This document shows positions 50,535 to 58,157 of a stretch of 64,000 bases of DNA, one piece after another (within the stretch, counting starts at the first letter, position 1; each line of letters begins with the position of its first letter). The DNA comes from Agathobaculum sp. NTUH-O15-33. Lineage in GTDB: Bacteria; Bacillota; Clostridia; Oscillospirales; Butyricicoccaceae. The position numbers and the translations under genes were made by a program. The stretch spans positions 1 through 64,000 of the forward strand of contig NZ_CP136187.1 in the NCBI RefSeq assembly GCF_033193315.1, written 5' to 3'. The notes beneath the pieces were generated by a model. It made no database searches and was not told the origin of the DNA. It worked only from the letters and a program-made list of their open reading frames with translations.

Positions 50535-51095
50535 TTACGTCATCTCCATTCCTCCGCTCTGCTTTTGTTCTCCCTGCCGGAAGGCTTCCAGCGCCTCCGG
50601 CGTGGGGTAGATGAGTTGTCCCTCCACCACCTCCATCACGGCGAAATCCTCCCGGTCGCAGATCAGGACGCGGTGCTGGTAGGGCTTCTGCATCTCCACA
50701 TACTCCATGACCTCCTGTGGAGTACACAGCCAGACGCCCGCCGCATAGCGCCCATCGGGCAGGAAGCTGTAGCCGCTGAACGTGGGATCGTTCAGCTCCA
50801 GCGATAACGCGCCGGTGGGCCGGATTTGGGAGAGCTGCAGCTTCGCCGAGTCCGGGAGCCGCTCCGGCTTCAGCACGCCGATGACGTCGCTGCGGTCGAA
50901 GCGGTGAAACTCCCCGTTTTTTAAGGACACGCCAAAGGCGGCGCGGCCCGTCTGGCTGGCGGCGGCCCCGTTCCCGCCCGTGCAGTAAAAGAGCGGATCG
51001 CCGCTGTCGTTAAGCGCCACCACCTTGCCCGCGATGGAACAGGCGGGGCCGGTTTCCACGCAGTCCTCCTTGGTATAGCGTTCTTTCGCATCCAT
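50535..51095 (-). CDS. ICE protein of unknown function
   Basis: The 186 residues have no family I recognise. They are beta-rich in the first half (ACSIAGKVVALNDSGDPLFYCTGGNGAAAS) and end in a helix and low-complexity tail. The start follows AAAAAGGAGG inside the end of the upstream AbrB-like gene. It belongs to the group of YodL/LPD-type accessory genes. Confidence 0.6.
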   Translation of the reverse strand: MDAKERYTKEDCVETGPACSIAGKVVALNDSGDPLFYCTGGNGAAASQTGRAAFGVSLKNGEFHRFDRSDVIGVLKPERLPDSAKLQLSQIRPTGALSLELNDPTFSGYSFLPDGRYAAGVWLCTPQEVMEYVEMQKPYQHRVLICDREDFAVMEVVEGQLIYPTPEALEAFRQGEQKQSGGMEMT

Positions 51096-51098
51096 CGC

Positions 51099-51386
51099 TC
51101 AGCCCTCCTTTTTCTGCCGCATCAGCCCCGTCAACTCGGCGATGAGGCCGAGCCGGGTATTGTCCGGCATGGTCTTGAACGCGGCGCGGACATAGGCTTC
51201 CACGGCTTCCGGCGACTGGTCGCCGACTTCGATCACATCCACCTTGCGCACGGACACCCTGCCGCTTTCCATGCCGAGCCGTACAATGTCGCCGTAATCC
51301 ATCCCCGCAGCCGTGCGCAGCTCCTTGGGGATGAGCACACGGCCCTTGCCGTCCACCAGCTTATAAATGGGCTTACCACTGTTCAT
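51099..51386 (-). CDS. AbrB/SpoVT-type DNA-binding protein, copy 1
   Basis: The ATG at 51386 follows GAAAGGAGG. The 95 residues contain KPIYKLVDGKGRVLIPKELRTAAGMDYGDIVRLGMESGRVSVRKV, the swapped-hairpin AbrB fold with KGRVLIPKELR. A helical tail follows. It overlaps the next AbrB-like gene by 14 bp. Such proteins repress element genes or act as antitoxins. Confidence 0.85.
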   Translation of the reverse strand: MNSGKPIYKLVDGKGRVLIPKELRTAAGMDYGDIVRLGMESGRVSVRKVDVIEVGDQSPEAVEAYVRAAFKTMPDNTRLGLIAELTGLMRQKKEG

Positions 51387-51810
51387 CCGGGAACCCTCCT
51401 TTCTCCAAGACTTTTCTAACTGCTTCCGGCTGAATACCAAGATCGGTAAACAGCTTCATAAGCGGTTCCGGTACCGTGTCCAACGGGTCGGCGATGCCGA
51501 TGATGATGCCGCCCGGCACTGTCCGCACCTCCAGCTCCCCGTCAGGCGGCATTCCCGCTTGGCGGAGCAGCTCGCCCGGCAGGGAGATGCTGGCTCCGCG
51601 CGGCCATTCCACCGGCCCGGTGATCTGATCGACGCCGTTTTCCGTGAGGAAAAACTCACCGAAACTGTTGACCGGCTTCTCCGGGTGGCGGCTCAGGTAG
51701 GCAAGGCGGACGCTGTCGCCCGCTTCCATACGCATATTCTCCAGCACACCGGAAGGCAGGATGATGCTTCCGTCCTCCGCGATCCTGCCATTCGTTTCCA
51801 CAATTCTCAT
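51373..51810 (-). CDS. AbrB-like protein with two DNA-binding hairpins
   Basis: The ATG at 51810 follows GAGGAACT. The 145 residues hold two AbrB-like hairpins: AEDGSIILPSGVLENMRMEAGDSVRLAYLS and WPRGASISLPGELLRQAGMPPDGELEVRTVPGGIIIG, followed by a helical tail. It overlaps the shorter AbrB-type gene downstream. It is likely a transcription regulator of the element. Confidence 0.75.
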   Translation of the reverse strand: MRIVETNGRIAEDGSIILPSGVLENMRMEAGDSVRLAYLSRHPEKPVNSFGEFFLTENGVDQITGPVEWPRGASISLPGELLRQAGMPPDGELEVRTVPGGIIIGIADPLDTVPEPLMKLFTDLGIQPEAVRKVLEKGGFPDEQW

Positions 51811-51830
51811 AGTTCCTCGCTTTCCGGGCC

Positions 51831-52763
51831 TCACAGCCCTGTCACCTGATAGCAGTCCTCGTCATCGTCAATGCTGGCGAACAGGTTGAGCTGCCTCGGT
51901 TCGTTTCTTTTTTCATCCTTGGGATCATAGTTCGTGATGATGACCTCCGGGTATTCACAGCCGCCGTCGTACCGCTGCCGCAGATTGTTGATGCGGGTGA
52001 CTGAGTGGATGTAATATCCGGCGTACAGCTCCCGGATGTATGCACAGTCGTTATACGACACCATCCACCGGCCCCGGCAGGCGGCCAGCGTGTCCCGCAG
52101 CCGCACATGGTCGGTCTTGGGGAAGCAAACGGCGTAGTGATCCTCCGTTTCATAGTAGGGCGGATCACAGTAAAAAAAGGCGTCCTCCCCGTCGTACTGA
52201 CGGATCAGCGCCTCGAAGTCTTTATTCTCCACCACGGTGTTCGCCAGCCGGTCGGACGCCTGCCAGATGGCGGCGAAGCAGCGGCGGATGTCGAAGGGCT
52301 GGCAGCCGTAGGAGGTACACCCGCTGCCGTAGCTGTAGCGGATGAGCTTGAAAAACGCCGCCGCCCGTTTGACGTCGGTCGGCTCGGCGTTCTCCAGAAG
52401 CAGGGCCTTGATTTCCTCAAAATCGGGCGGCGGCAGGTGCTTCTCCGCCAGCTCCAGTTCCTCCTTGAGATATTCTTCCGTGAATTCCTGCTTGTCGATG
52501 AAGCGGCGGAGCACGGAGAATTCGTCCCGGCTGTTTAAGGGCAGGAAGCCAAGCTCCCGCAGAAACGCCAGCGTCCTGTGCTTCACGCAGTAGAACAGGG
52601 TGGCGAGATTGGAGTTATAGTCGTTGTACACCTCCATTGCTTTCGGATTGGGCGGCCTGCCGAACAACACCCAGCCGCCCCCACCGAAGACCTCCACATA
52701 CTTTCGGATGGTCTTGGGGAACAGCGTGTAGATCGTTTTTCTCAGCGCCTTTTTGCCGCCCAC
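51831..52763 (-). CDS. Dam-like DNA adenine methylase (D12 class)
   Basis: The protein has 310 residues from the GTG at 52763. Motif I reads FGGGGWVLFG, and the catalytic motif IV is DPPYYETEDHYAV. This class methylates adenine in GATC-like sites. The family's first motif (ISWVGGKKAL) begins a few codons before this GTG with no ATG in frame; the only in-frame upstream alternative is an ATC at 52784 after GGGAGG. The methylase could mark element DNA as self or protect it in a new host. Confidence 0.88.
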   Translation of the reverse strand: MGGKKALRKTIYTLFPKTIRKYVEVFGGGGWVLFGRPPNPKAMEVYNDYNSNLATLFYCVKHRTLAFLRELGFLPLNSRDEFSVLRRFIDKQEFTEEYLKEELELAEKHLPPPDFEEIKALLLENAEPTDVKRAAAFFKLIRYSYGSGCTSYGCQPFDIRRCFAAIWQASDRLANTVVENKDFEALIRQYDGEDAFFYCDPPYYETEDHYAVCFPKTDHVRLRDTLAACRGRWMVSYNDCAYIRELYAGYYIHSVTRINNLRQRYDGGCEYPEVIITNYDPKDEKRNEPRQLNLFASIDDDEDCYQVTGL

Positions 52764-53185
52764 CCAACTGATGATGCTGTTGATGTCATACCACCTCCCT
52801 CGGTGTGTGCTGGGCGCTTCCAGCCCATTACGATACCGGACATCGGGGGCCTGCCGCCTGTCGCGGCTGCCAGTTGCTCCGGCGCGGCCCGCATAAACTC
52901 CGCCAGCGTCATGGAATCCTCATAGCCCCAATCTTTCGGGTAGTAGCTCCCGTGCTCATCCAGCGGGAATGGCTCCCGGCTCAGGATCGTTCCCCAATGG
53001 TTGACCATGACATAAGGTTTGACCTCGGCCATACTGCCGTCGAGGTAATCCGAATCCCGGACGTCATAGCAGAACAGGCCCTCCGGGACGGTATCACGGT
53101 CGAGCCGCATATTGGTAAACAGGACGGGCCTGTCGTCGATCTGGGCCAACAGGTAGCCCTCTTTGGTTGCGTCGAAAACCGCCAT
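52742..53185 (-). CDS. LPD28-domain-like protein
   Basis: The 147 residues include DDRPVLFTNMRLDRDTVPEGLFCYDVRDSDY and VKPYVMVNHWGTILSREPF, matching the LPD28 type of large-polyvalent-protein-associated domain. Such small stand-alone forms occur in ICEs. The last 15 codons overlap the upstream end of the adenine methylase gene in another frame. Role unknown. Confidence 0.75.
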   Translation of the reverse strand: MAVFDATKEGYLLAQIDDRPVLFTNMRLDRDTVPEGLFCYDVRDSDYLDGSMAEVKPYVMVNHWGTILSREPFPLDEHGSYYPKDWGYEDSMTLAEFMRAAPEQLAAATGGRPPMSGIVMGWKRPAHTEGGGMTSTASSVGWAAKRR

Positions 53186-53209
53186 TGCACTTTTTTCCTT
53201 TCTCTGGTT

Positions 53210-54826
53210 TTATTGCATGGTCATGCCGGGCCGCTGCTCCGGCTGGCTTTTCAGTTCCGCCTCCGGCTGGATCACAAAATCCCCACCGGAGTGCCAGAAG
53301 CTGACGTTCAGCTCGCCCTGATCAATTTTGATTTCCCGCTGCTCGAAGCCCTCGCCCCATCCGTCGCTGCACTGTCCCGACCATTCCTCGGTCAGCTCCC
53401 GCAGCTCGCCCTCGGACAGCTCGCCGCGCGTCTGTACCTCCAGCACGCCCCACGGCCTGCCGTCCCATTCCTCCACGGTGGGGTTCATGCCGTAGACCTT
53501 GCGGCCCAGCAGTGCGTTGCGCAGATAGACCGCGAGTCCACGGTCGCCCTCGGTGTCGAGACGGTTTTTCTCTATGGCTTCCAGTATCTCGTCCTGATAA
53601 TCACACAGCTCATGGGCGCTCATTTCCTCCGGCTCCCAATTCAAATCGCCGTACTCATCGCGGGTGAATACCTGCGGGTACAGGGGGCTGAACAGCCGGA
53701 GCGTGGTCAGTTCCTCCGGGAGCTGCCGGATGTAACGGTCATACCGCTCCACAATGCCGAAGCTGGTAAGCGCCACGCCATTCTCTTTCATCATGGCCTT
53801 GCCCAGCGCGTCAAAGTCCACAAAGTCGGCGGTGAAACCGTCCACATAGTAACGGTCGCCGTCCTCCGCCAGCACATGGTGGGCATAGTCCTCCGGCGTT
53901 TTGATCTCCGGCAGGAGGCGGTATTGGCACAGCGCGTCGGTGATTTCCGGCAGCTCGAACATGCTGCCGGGAACCTCCGCCTCCATTACGGCCATGAACA
54001 GCCGGTTCTGTTCCTCGTCCGCTCCGAGGTATGCGGCGGCCAGATTCAGACATTCCAGCCCGTCGTAATTGGGCAGATGCTCCAAAAGGCCGGGGATGGA
54101 GCTGGTGCAGGAGGCGTAGCACTCATCAAAACTTTCGACACCGAGTTCCTCCAGCGCGGCGTCGATCCGCTCACACGAGGCGGGGAAGGTAAGGGTGACA
54201 CGGTTGGGTTTGCCCTTGGGATTCAGCCGCACAGTGATGACGCCATCCGGATCGCAGTACGGCTCCGGGAGATTTTTACCGTCATAGACCATTTCCAGCC
54301 GCTCACCATTCCGGGAGACAAAGCCGGAATCGGTGAACACGCCGGGGTGATCCGCCAGATACCCGTTTGCCACCTGATCATAGGCCACGCAATCCGCGAT
54401 GCTGTCCGGCACATGGATGCCGCGTTCTTTCAACAGATGCCGTCCCATTGTTTCCTCATCCTTAAAGCCGGGGGTGAGCTTGTATTTGTGCAGGTTGCAG
54501 GTAAGATTGACGATATCCCGGAGGCTTTGGGGCTTCTCCAGTTCGAGAGCGCCGGTCAGCGCGACCCGCTCCCCGCCGCACAGGCCGCCGATCCTGCGGG
54601 CGAGAAATTCCAGCTCGTTCAGCTCCTGTTCGTCGATCTCCATGCCCGGCAGGATACCATCCAGCCTTTCAATGGAGGTGTCGGCGGAAATGATGGCGGT
54701 TGTGACGTCCCGCGAGCGGATGGCCTCCAGCGTGGACAGGGTTTCCTCACTTTCATCATACGGGCCGGGGAGCTTCAGCACAGCTTCCTGTCCGTTGTCG
54801 CCTCTCATGATAGTAATGTTCAGCAT
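53210..54826 (-). CDS. ardA: ArdA-like anti-restriction protein, multi-domain
   Basis: The protein has 538 residues, about three times an ordinary ArdA (165-190). It is acidic and repeats helical units with MEIDEQELNELEFLARRI, LELEKPQSLRDIVNLTCNL, LPNYDGLECLNLAAAYL and LPEITDALCQY. These match ArdA-family spacing from ICEs. ArdA imitates B-form DNA and blocks type I restriction enzymes after transfer. AAGGAGG precedes the ATG. Together with the adenine methylase it fits an anti-restriction module. Confidence 0.8.
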   Translation of the reverse strand: MLNITIMRGDNGQEAVLKLPGPYDESEETLSTLEAIRSRDVTTAIISADTSIERLDGILPGMEIDEQELNELEFLARRIGGLCGGERVALTGALELEKPQSLRDIVNLTCNLHKYKLTPGFKDEETMGRHLLKERGIHVPDSIADCVAYDQVANGYLADHPGVFTDSGFVSRNGERLEMVYDGKNLPEPYCDPDGVITVRLNPKGKPNRVTLTFPASCERIDAALEELGVESFDECYASCTSSIPGLLEHLPNYDGLECLNLAAAYLGADEEQNRLFMAVMEAEVPGSMFELPEITDALCQYRLLPEIKTPEDYAHHVLAEDGDRYYVDGFTADFVDFDALGKAMMKENGVALTSFGIVERYDRYIRQLPEELTTLRLFSPLYPQVFTRDEYGDLNWEPEEMSAHELCDYQDEILEAIEKNRLDTEGDRGLAVYLRNALLGRKVYGMNPTVEEWDGRPWGVLEVQTRGELSEGELRELTEEWSGQCSDGWGEGFEQREIKIDQGELNVSFWHSGGDFVIQPEAELKSQPEQRPGMTMQ

Positions 54827-55502
54827 TCGGTATCCTCCTTAAAAATAGAAATAAGCGCGGCTCCATAGCGGCGGATGAGGATGGCGTCCACAATCAGGCG
54901 GAACACCTCGTCGCCGATCACCTCCGGGTCGGCCAGCTCCGACAGGCTGATGTGTTCGGTGCCGCAGTAGAGGTCTTTAGCGGCGTGAAACAGCGCGTAG
55001 CCGTCCACGTCCATTCCGTGGAGCCGGATGTCCTGAAACCGGACGGCGTGATCCGTGAGCGCCGGTTGCGCCGCCTGCCACAGCGGCGGGTGGGCGGCGA
55101 GGAGGTAAATGGCCGCGCCGCAAGCCGGGGACATATTGACTGTTACCGTCCGCTGAAAGCGCAGCCTGTGGGACGCATCCACGAAGAAGCCGTGCGGCTC
55201 CCGCGACAGCGCCTCCACGCGGGCCACAAAGGCCCGCTGGCCGCTCCCTGCGGTAACAATGCGCCGCAGGTCGTTTAAGCCGACACAGCCCGTGACAAGC
55301 CGCTCACGCAGGCAAACGCAGGCCGGGCAGGGAGTTTTTCTTTTTCTGCCCGTTCCGTGCAGTACCCGCAGTCGCAGTCTGCGGCGGTGTAAAGATACCG
55401 GCTCACGGCGAGGCCGCTCTTGCGGGGCCGGAAGCCGGGGATCAGTTGCATCTCAAATTCTATTTGGGAGAGCGGGGTTCCGCTCAGAAATTTTGCAGTC
55501 AT
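54820..55502 (-). pseudogene. Conserved ICE gene split by a one-base frameshift in an A-rich tract
   Basis: The N-terminal frame starts at the ATG at 55502 (TAKFLSGTPLSQIEFEMQLIP, YTAADCDCGYCTE). In the A-rich tract at 55335-55345 the frame slips by one base. The continuing frame (TPCPACVCLRERLVTGCVGL) runs into the C-terminal part (YGAALISIFKEDTEC), ending at 54820. Read together they give a Cys-rich N-terminus and a helical C-terminus, without known family. The shorter frames alone (54820-55227 and 55275-55502) are probably fragments. The last 7 bp overlap the ardA start. Confidence 0.6.
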
Positions 55503-55579
55503 TGTTCTCATTCCTTTCTGATGGGGATTCGGCAATCTGTTTTCCGCAGGCGGGCTTTTCTGAAAAAGGGCGCAAAAAA

Positions 55580-55625
55580 AGAGCGGCGGAGTTTTCTGTT
55601 ACGAAGAACTCCGCCGCTCTAAAAA
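55580..55625. terminator. Strong hairpin near the right end
   Basis: A 14-bp stem (AGAGCGGCGGAGTT / AACTCCGCCGCTCT) is flanked by A-run and A-rich DNA, giving T-runs in the minus-strand direction. It could stop leftward transcription entering from the host side. Confidence 0.75.
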
Positions 55626-55668
55626 TGCCGGTTCAGTCTTGCCGCTTGAGGTGCCGGTTATATGGAAA

Positions 55669-55701
55669 AGAGGACAAGCCTTTTCTTGGGGCTTGTCCTC
55701 T
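55669..55701. terminator. Second right-end hairpin
   Basis: A 12-bp stem (AGAGGACAAGCC / GGCTTGTCCTCT) with a 9-base loop lies 50 bp from the first hairpin. The A-rich flank gives T-runs on the minus strand. Confidence 0.6.
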
Positions 55702-55815
55702 GGATTTTCGATCTGCGCAGGCTGTTTCGCCTGTTTTTCTGTGCCAATTTGTCTTTGCCGCTAAAAGCCGTATGCCTGCAAACCCGCATGGTTACTGGGT
55801 TTCTTGTGCTTTTCT

Positions 55816-55834
55816 CATACCCTACACTAACAAC
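55816..55834 (+). other. attP arm, right end of element
   Basis: CATACC-CTACAC-TAACAAC at 55816-55834 is the mirror of the arm at 2612-2630 (minus strand CATACC-TTTCCT-TAACAAC). In the circular form the two arms face each other around CACATTGA at 13 and 6 bp distance. This is the layout of serine-integrase attP sites. Confidence 0.7.
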
Positions 55835-55847
55835 CTGTGTTCTTCCT

Positions 55848-55855
55848 CACATTGA
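55848..55855. other. attR core CACATTGA
   Basis: The same 8 bp as at attL. From the next base the sequence is restriction endonuclease coding DNA in the frame of 1513-2605. Confidence 0.88.
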
Positions 55856-56001
55856 TCAAAGAGGGCGTCGTGACCTACGATTGGCGCGGCTATACTTCCG
55901 CGGATGGGGAGTATCAAGGCAAAAACCATGGCAACGCATGGCGGATCAAGGCAAAACGCAAGGATGATTTATTCGGCACATTGGAAACTTTGGCAATATA
56001 G
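55855..56001 (+). pseudogene. MvaI/BcnI-type restriction endonuclease, C-terminal 48 codons
   Basis: From codon 365 the frame reads IKEGVVTYDWRGYTSADGEY, then KNHGNAWRIKAKRKDDLFG, and stops at 56001. The block matches the expected C-terminus of MvaI/BcnI-like enzymes and is absent from the left part. There is no start here, so it is not expressed as such. It shows where the element inserted. Confidence 0.88.
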
Positions 56002-56006
56002 GAACA

Positions 56007-56028
56007 GGGGGACGTTGCGGCGTCCCCC
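56007..56028 (+). terminator. Terminator of the interrupted nuclease gene
   Basis: GGGGGACG-TTGCGG-CGTCCCCC follows the stop codon at 56001. The T-run is short, but the stem of 8 GC-rich pairs is strong. Confidence 0.65.
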
Positions 56029-56091
56029 TTGATCTTCATCCATTTCCCTTATGCAGTTGCGGGCGGCTGTTGCCGATCTTTTGTTATTGCA

Positions 56092-56120
56092 TTGCATATG
56101 TGTATGAATCGTGATACAAT
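56092..56120 (+). promoter_or_regulatory. Sigma-A promoter of the toxin-antitoxin operon
   Basis: TTGCAT (56092-56097), a 17-bp spacer and TACAAT (56115-56120) precede the antitoxin gene. Autorepression by the antitoxin-toxin complex is typical of the family, but no operator was picked out. Confidence 0.7.
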
Positions 56121-56151
56121 TCATATAAATAAGAATAGGAGGTAAGTGACC

Positions 56152-56442
56152 ATGCCCAAATCAGAAACATTGCATATTCGTATCGATCCAGAGATTAAAA
56201 CCAGCGTAGATGCAACTTTAAAGCCCTTAGGCTTATCTACCACAGAGGCTATCAATATTTTCCTCCATCAGGTTGTATTAAACGGCGGCCTTCCTTTTGC
56301 CATAAGAATGCCAGAACCTAATATGGAAACGATCGCCGCTATGAAGGAGGCACAAGACATTTCCTCTGGCCGCATCAAAACAAAAGCTTACCACAGTGTG
56401 AAACAACTGATGGAGGATTTGTGTAGCGATGCTGACGATTGA
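56152..56442 (+). CDS. RelB/DinJ-family antitoxin
   Basis: The ATG at 56152 follows AGGAGG by 9 bases; a GTG at 56146 is too close. The 96 residues begin PKSETLHIRIDPEIKTSVDATLKPLGLSTTEAINIFLHQV, the ribbon-helix-helix of RelB/DinJ, followed by a toxin-binding tail. It overlaps the toxin gene by 14 bp. It should block the toxin and repress the operon. Confidence 0.9.
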   Translation: MPKSETLHIRIDPEIKTSVDATLKPLGLSTTEAINIFLHQVVLNGGLPFAIRMPEPNMETIAAMKEAQDISSGRIKTKAYHSVKQLMEDLCSDADD

Positions 56443-56707
56443 GAAAACCACGCGCTTTAAAAAAGATTTTAAAATGATAGTAAAACGTGGTTATGATCCT
56501 AAGCTATTTGAGTATGTTGTAACAGAATTAGCCAATCAGCATCCTCTGGGTGCGAAATACAACGACCATGCGTTGTCGGGAAATTGGAAGGGATTCCGAG
56601 AATGTCATATGCAACCGGATTGGTTATTGATTTATTTAGTGGAGAATGAACGTTTAACTTTAACGCTTGTTCGCACAGGAACGCATGCAGATTTATTTTA
56701 TGCTTGA
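56429..56707 (+). CDS. YafQ-family mRNA interferase toxin
   Basis: The 92 residues read TIEKTTRFKKDFKMIVKRGYDPKLFEYVVTEL and NWKGFRECHMQPDWLLIYLVEN, as in YafQ/RelE-type ribosome-dependent mRNases. The C-terminal residues LVRTGTHADLF match the catalytic C-terminus, including His. It overlaps the antitoxin by 14 bp. It stands next to the restriction-modification remnant, an arrangement common in defence islands. Confidence 0.9.
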   Translation: MLTIEKTTRFKKDFKMIVKRGYDPKLFEYVVTELANQHPLGAKYNDHALSGNWKGFRECHMQPDWLLIYLVENERLTLTLVRTGTHADLFYA

Positions 56708-56715
56708 TCGTAAAA

Positions 56716-56752
56716 AAGGGAAGCACTGCGGAAATTCGCAGTGCTTCCCTTT
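56716..56752. terminator. Bidirectional terminator between toxin and zwf
   Basis: AAGGGAAGCACTGCG faces CGCAGTGCTTCCCTT with T/A runs on both sides. It serves the toxin gene and the convergent zwf gene. Confidence 0.85.
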
Positions 56753-56768
56753 ATTTGAAATTGGCGGA

Positions 56769-58157
56769 TCAAGAAAACCACCGGTGCCCAAACCGGCCGA
56801 GAAGCGCGTCTGCTTCGAGCGGGCCGGGGGTGCCGGACTTATAGGAAACCACGGGCAAGTGGTCCTCCCGGTACAGGCGGCGCAGGTTTTCAATATAGTT
56901 CCATCCCGTCTCGATCTGGTCCCACTGGGAAAACCAGAACCGCTCGCCACGGATGCACGCGCCGAGCAGCCGTTCATAGGCTTCGGGCGTGTTGATGCGG
57001 TTTTCCAGCACGCAGGATTGGCAAAAATCCATTTTGGCTTGCGTGATCTCGTCCGTGTCGCCGGGCTTCTGAATGTTGAACTGCAAGTACACGCCCTCGG
57101 TCGGCTGAATCTTGATGATCAGCACGTTATGCGCCACATCGGGGCGCGGACGGCGGAAAATAACGGCTACCTCCATTTCCCGGCGGCCCAGCTTTTTGCC
57201 GGTGCGGATGTAGAAGGGCGCGCCGCGCCAGCGGTCGTTATCGATAAACAGGCGCAGGGCGGCGTAGGTTTCGGTCTGCGAATAGGAACCAACCTGCGCC
57301 TCGGTGCGGTAATCATCGTACTGGCCGAGCAGCAGCGTGTCGCGAATCGGCTCCGCACCCGCCGGGCGCAGCTCGCGCAGCACGCGAAGCTGCTCGGCGT
57401 GCATATCCGCGCCGGAAAACTCATAGGGCCGCTCCATCGCAACAATGGAAAGGATTTGGAACAAGTGGTTTTGCACCATATCCTTTAAAGCGCCCGCGCC
57501 GTCGTAATAGCCGCCGCGCGTTTCCACGCCGACGTCCTCCATGGCCGAAATCTGAACGCATTCGATAAAGCGGGAATCCCACAGGTTGGTAAACAGAGGG
57601 TTGGAAAAGCGGATGGTCTCGATATTGCGCACCATTTCCTTTCCCAGGTAATGATCAATGCGGTAGATACGCTCGCTGGTAAAAATGGCTTCGAGCCGCT
57701 TGTTAAGCGCGCCCGCGGCCGCCAAGTTCTCACCGAACGGCTTTTCAATGATGACCTTGCCCTGCGGCGCACCCTGCACATGGCTTAATCCCTCGGCAAT
57801 GATGCCGAAGAAGCGCGGCGCGACCGCGAAATAGAAAATATGCTCGCTGATATTCTGCGCGCGGTAATACTCGTCCAGCGCCGGGTAATTCGCGCTGTCG
57901 GAAAAATCCATCCGGAAATAATCCACCCGCGCCGCAAAGCGGTCGAACGCCGCGTCCTCATAGGGCAGGCGGGCAAATTTGCGCACCCAGTCGCGCGCGA
58001 GCTCGCGGTACTGCTCGCTCGTATATTCCCGGCGGCCAATGATGATCACGCGGTATTCGGCGGATTCCGCGCCGAGCACGCTGCCGTTATACAGCGCGGG
58101 CAGCAGCTTGCGAAAGGTCAGGTCGCCGGTGCCGCCAAAGATGGTCAGCGCCTTCAT
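56769..58157 (-). CDS. zwf: Glucose-6-phosphate dehydrogenase
   Basis: The ATG at 58157 overlaps the gnd stop (ATGA). The ~462-residue protein starts KALTIFGGTGDLTFRKLLPAL (NADP-binding) and contains the active-site motif RIDHYLGKE. It catalyses glucose-6-phosphate to 6-phosphogluconolactone, making NADPH, in the oxidative pentose phosphate pathway. It is the last gene of a three-gene operon with gnd and pgl. Confidence 0.95.
   Translation of the reverse strand: MKALTIFGGTGDLTFRKLLPALYNGSVLGAESAEYRVIIIGRREYTSEQYRELARDWVRKFARLPYEDAAFDRFAARVDYFRMDFSDSANYPALDEYYRAQNISEHIFYFAVAPRFFGIIAEGLSHVQGAPQGKVIIEKPFGENLAAAGALNKRLEAIFTSERIYRIDHYLGKEMVRNIETIRFSNPLFTNLWDSRFIECVQISAMEDVGVETRGGYYDGAGALKDMVQNHLFQILSIVAMERPYEFSGADMHAEQLRVLRELRPAGAEPIRDTLLLGQYDDYRTEAQVGSYSQTETYAALRLFIDNDRWRGAPFYIRTGKKLGRREMEVAVIFRRPRPDVAHNVLIIKIQPTEGVYLQFNIQKPGDTDEITQAKMDFCQSCVLENRINTPEAYERLLGACIRGERFWFSQWDQIETGWNYIENLRRLYREDHLPVVSYKSGTPGPLEADALLGRFGHRWFS

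Larger units (their letters stand above)
2598..55847. mobile_element. Integrative and conjugative element, about 53.25 kb, serine-recombinase type
   Basis: The limits come from the split host nuclease gene and the 8-bp direct repeats at both ends. The content is that of a complete ICE: serine recombinases at the left end, relaxase, VirD4, VirB4, PrgI and TrbL-like transfer genes, a NlpC/P60 hydrolase, a Tad pilus operon and ArdA-like anti-restriction. Nearly all genes run leftward; the exceptions are the response regulator at 16578 and the histidine kinase at 18892 in the cargo block. Two core or accessory genes carry single-base frameshifts (near 26272 and 55338), so transfer ability is uncertain. 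Confidence 0.92.
55536..55847. other. Element right end; no gene found
   Basis: This stretch holds two strong hairpins (55580-55620 and 55669-55701) and the attP arm at 55816-55834. No frame has a good ribosome site or family. It is the right boundary of the element and probably insulates it from host transcription. Confidence 0.5.

Noticed and set aside
52805..54868. 687-codon plus-strand frame
   Set aside because: Shadow of the ArdA-like gene, typical of a GC-rich gene read backwards.
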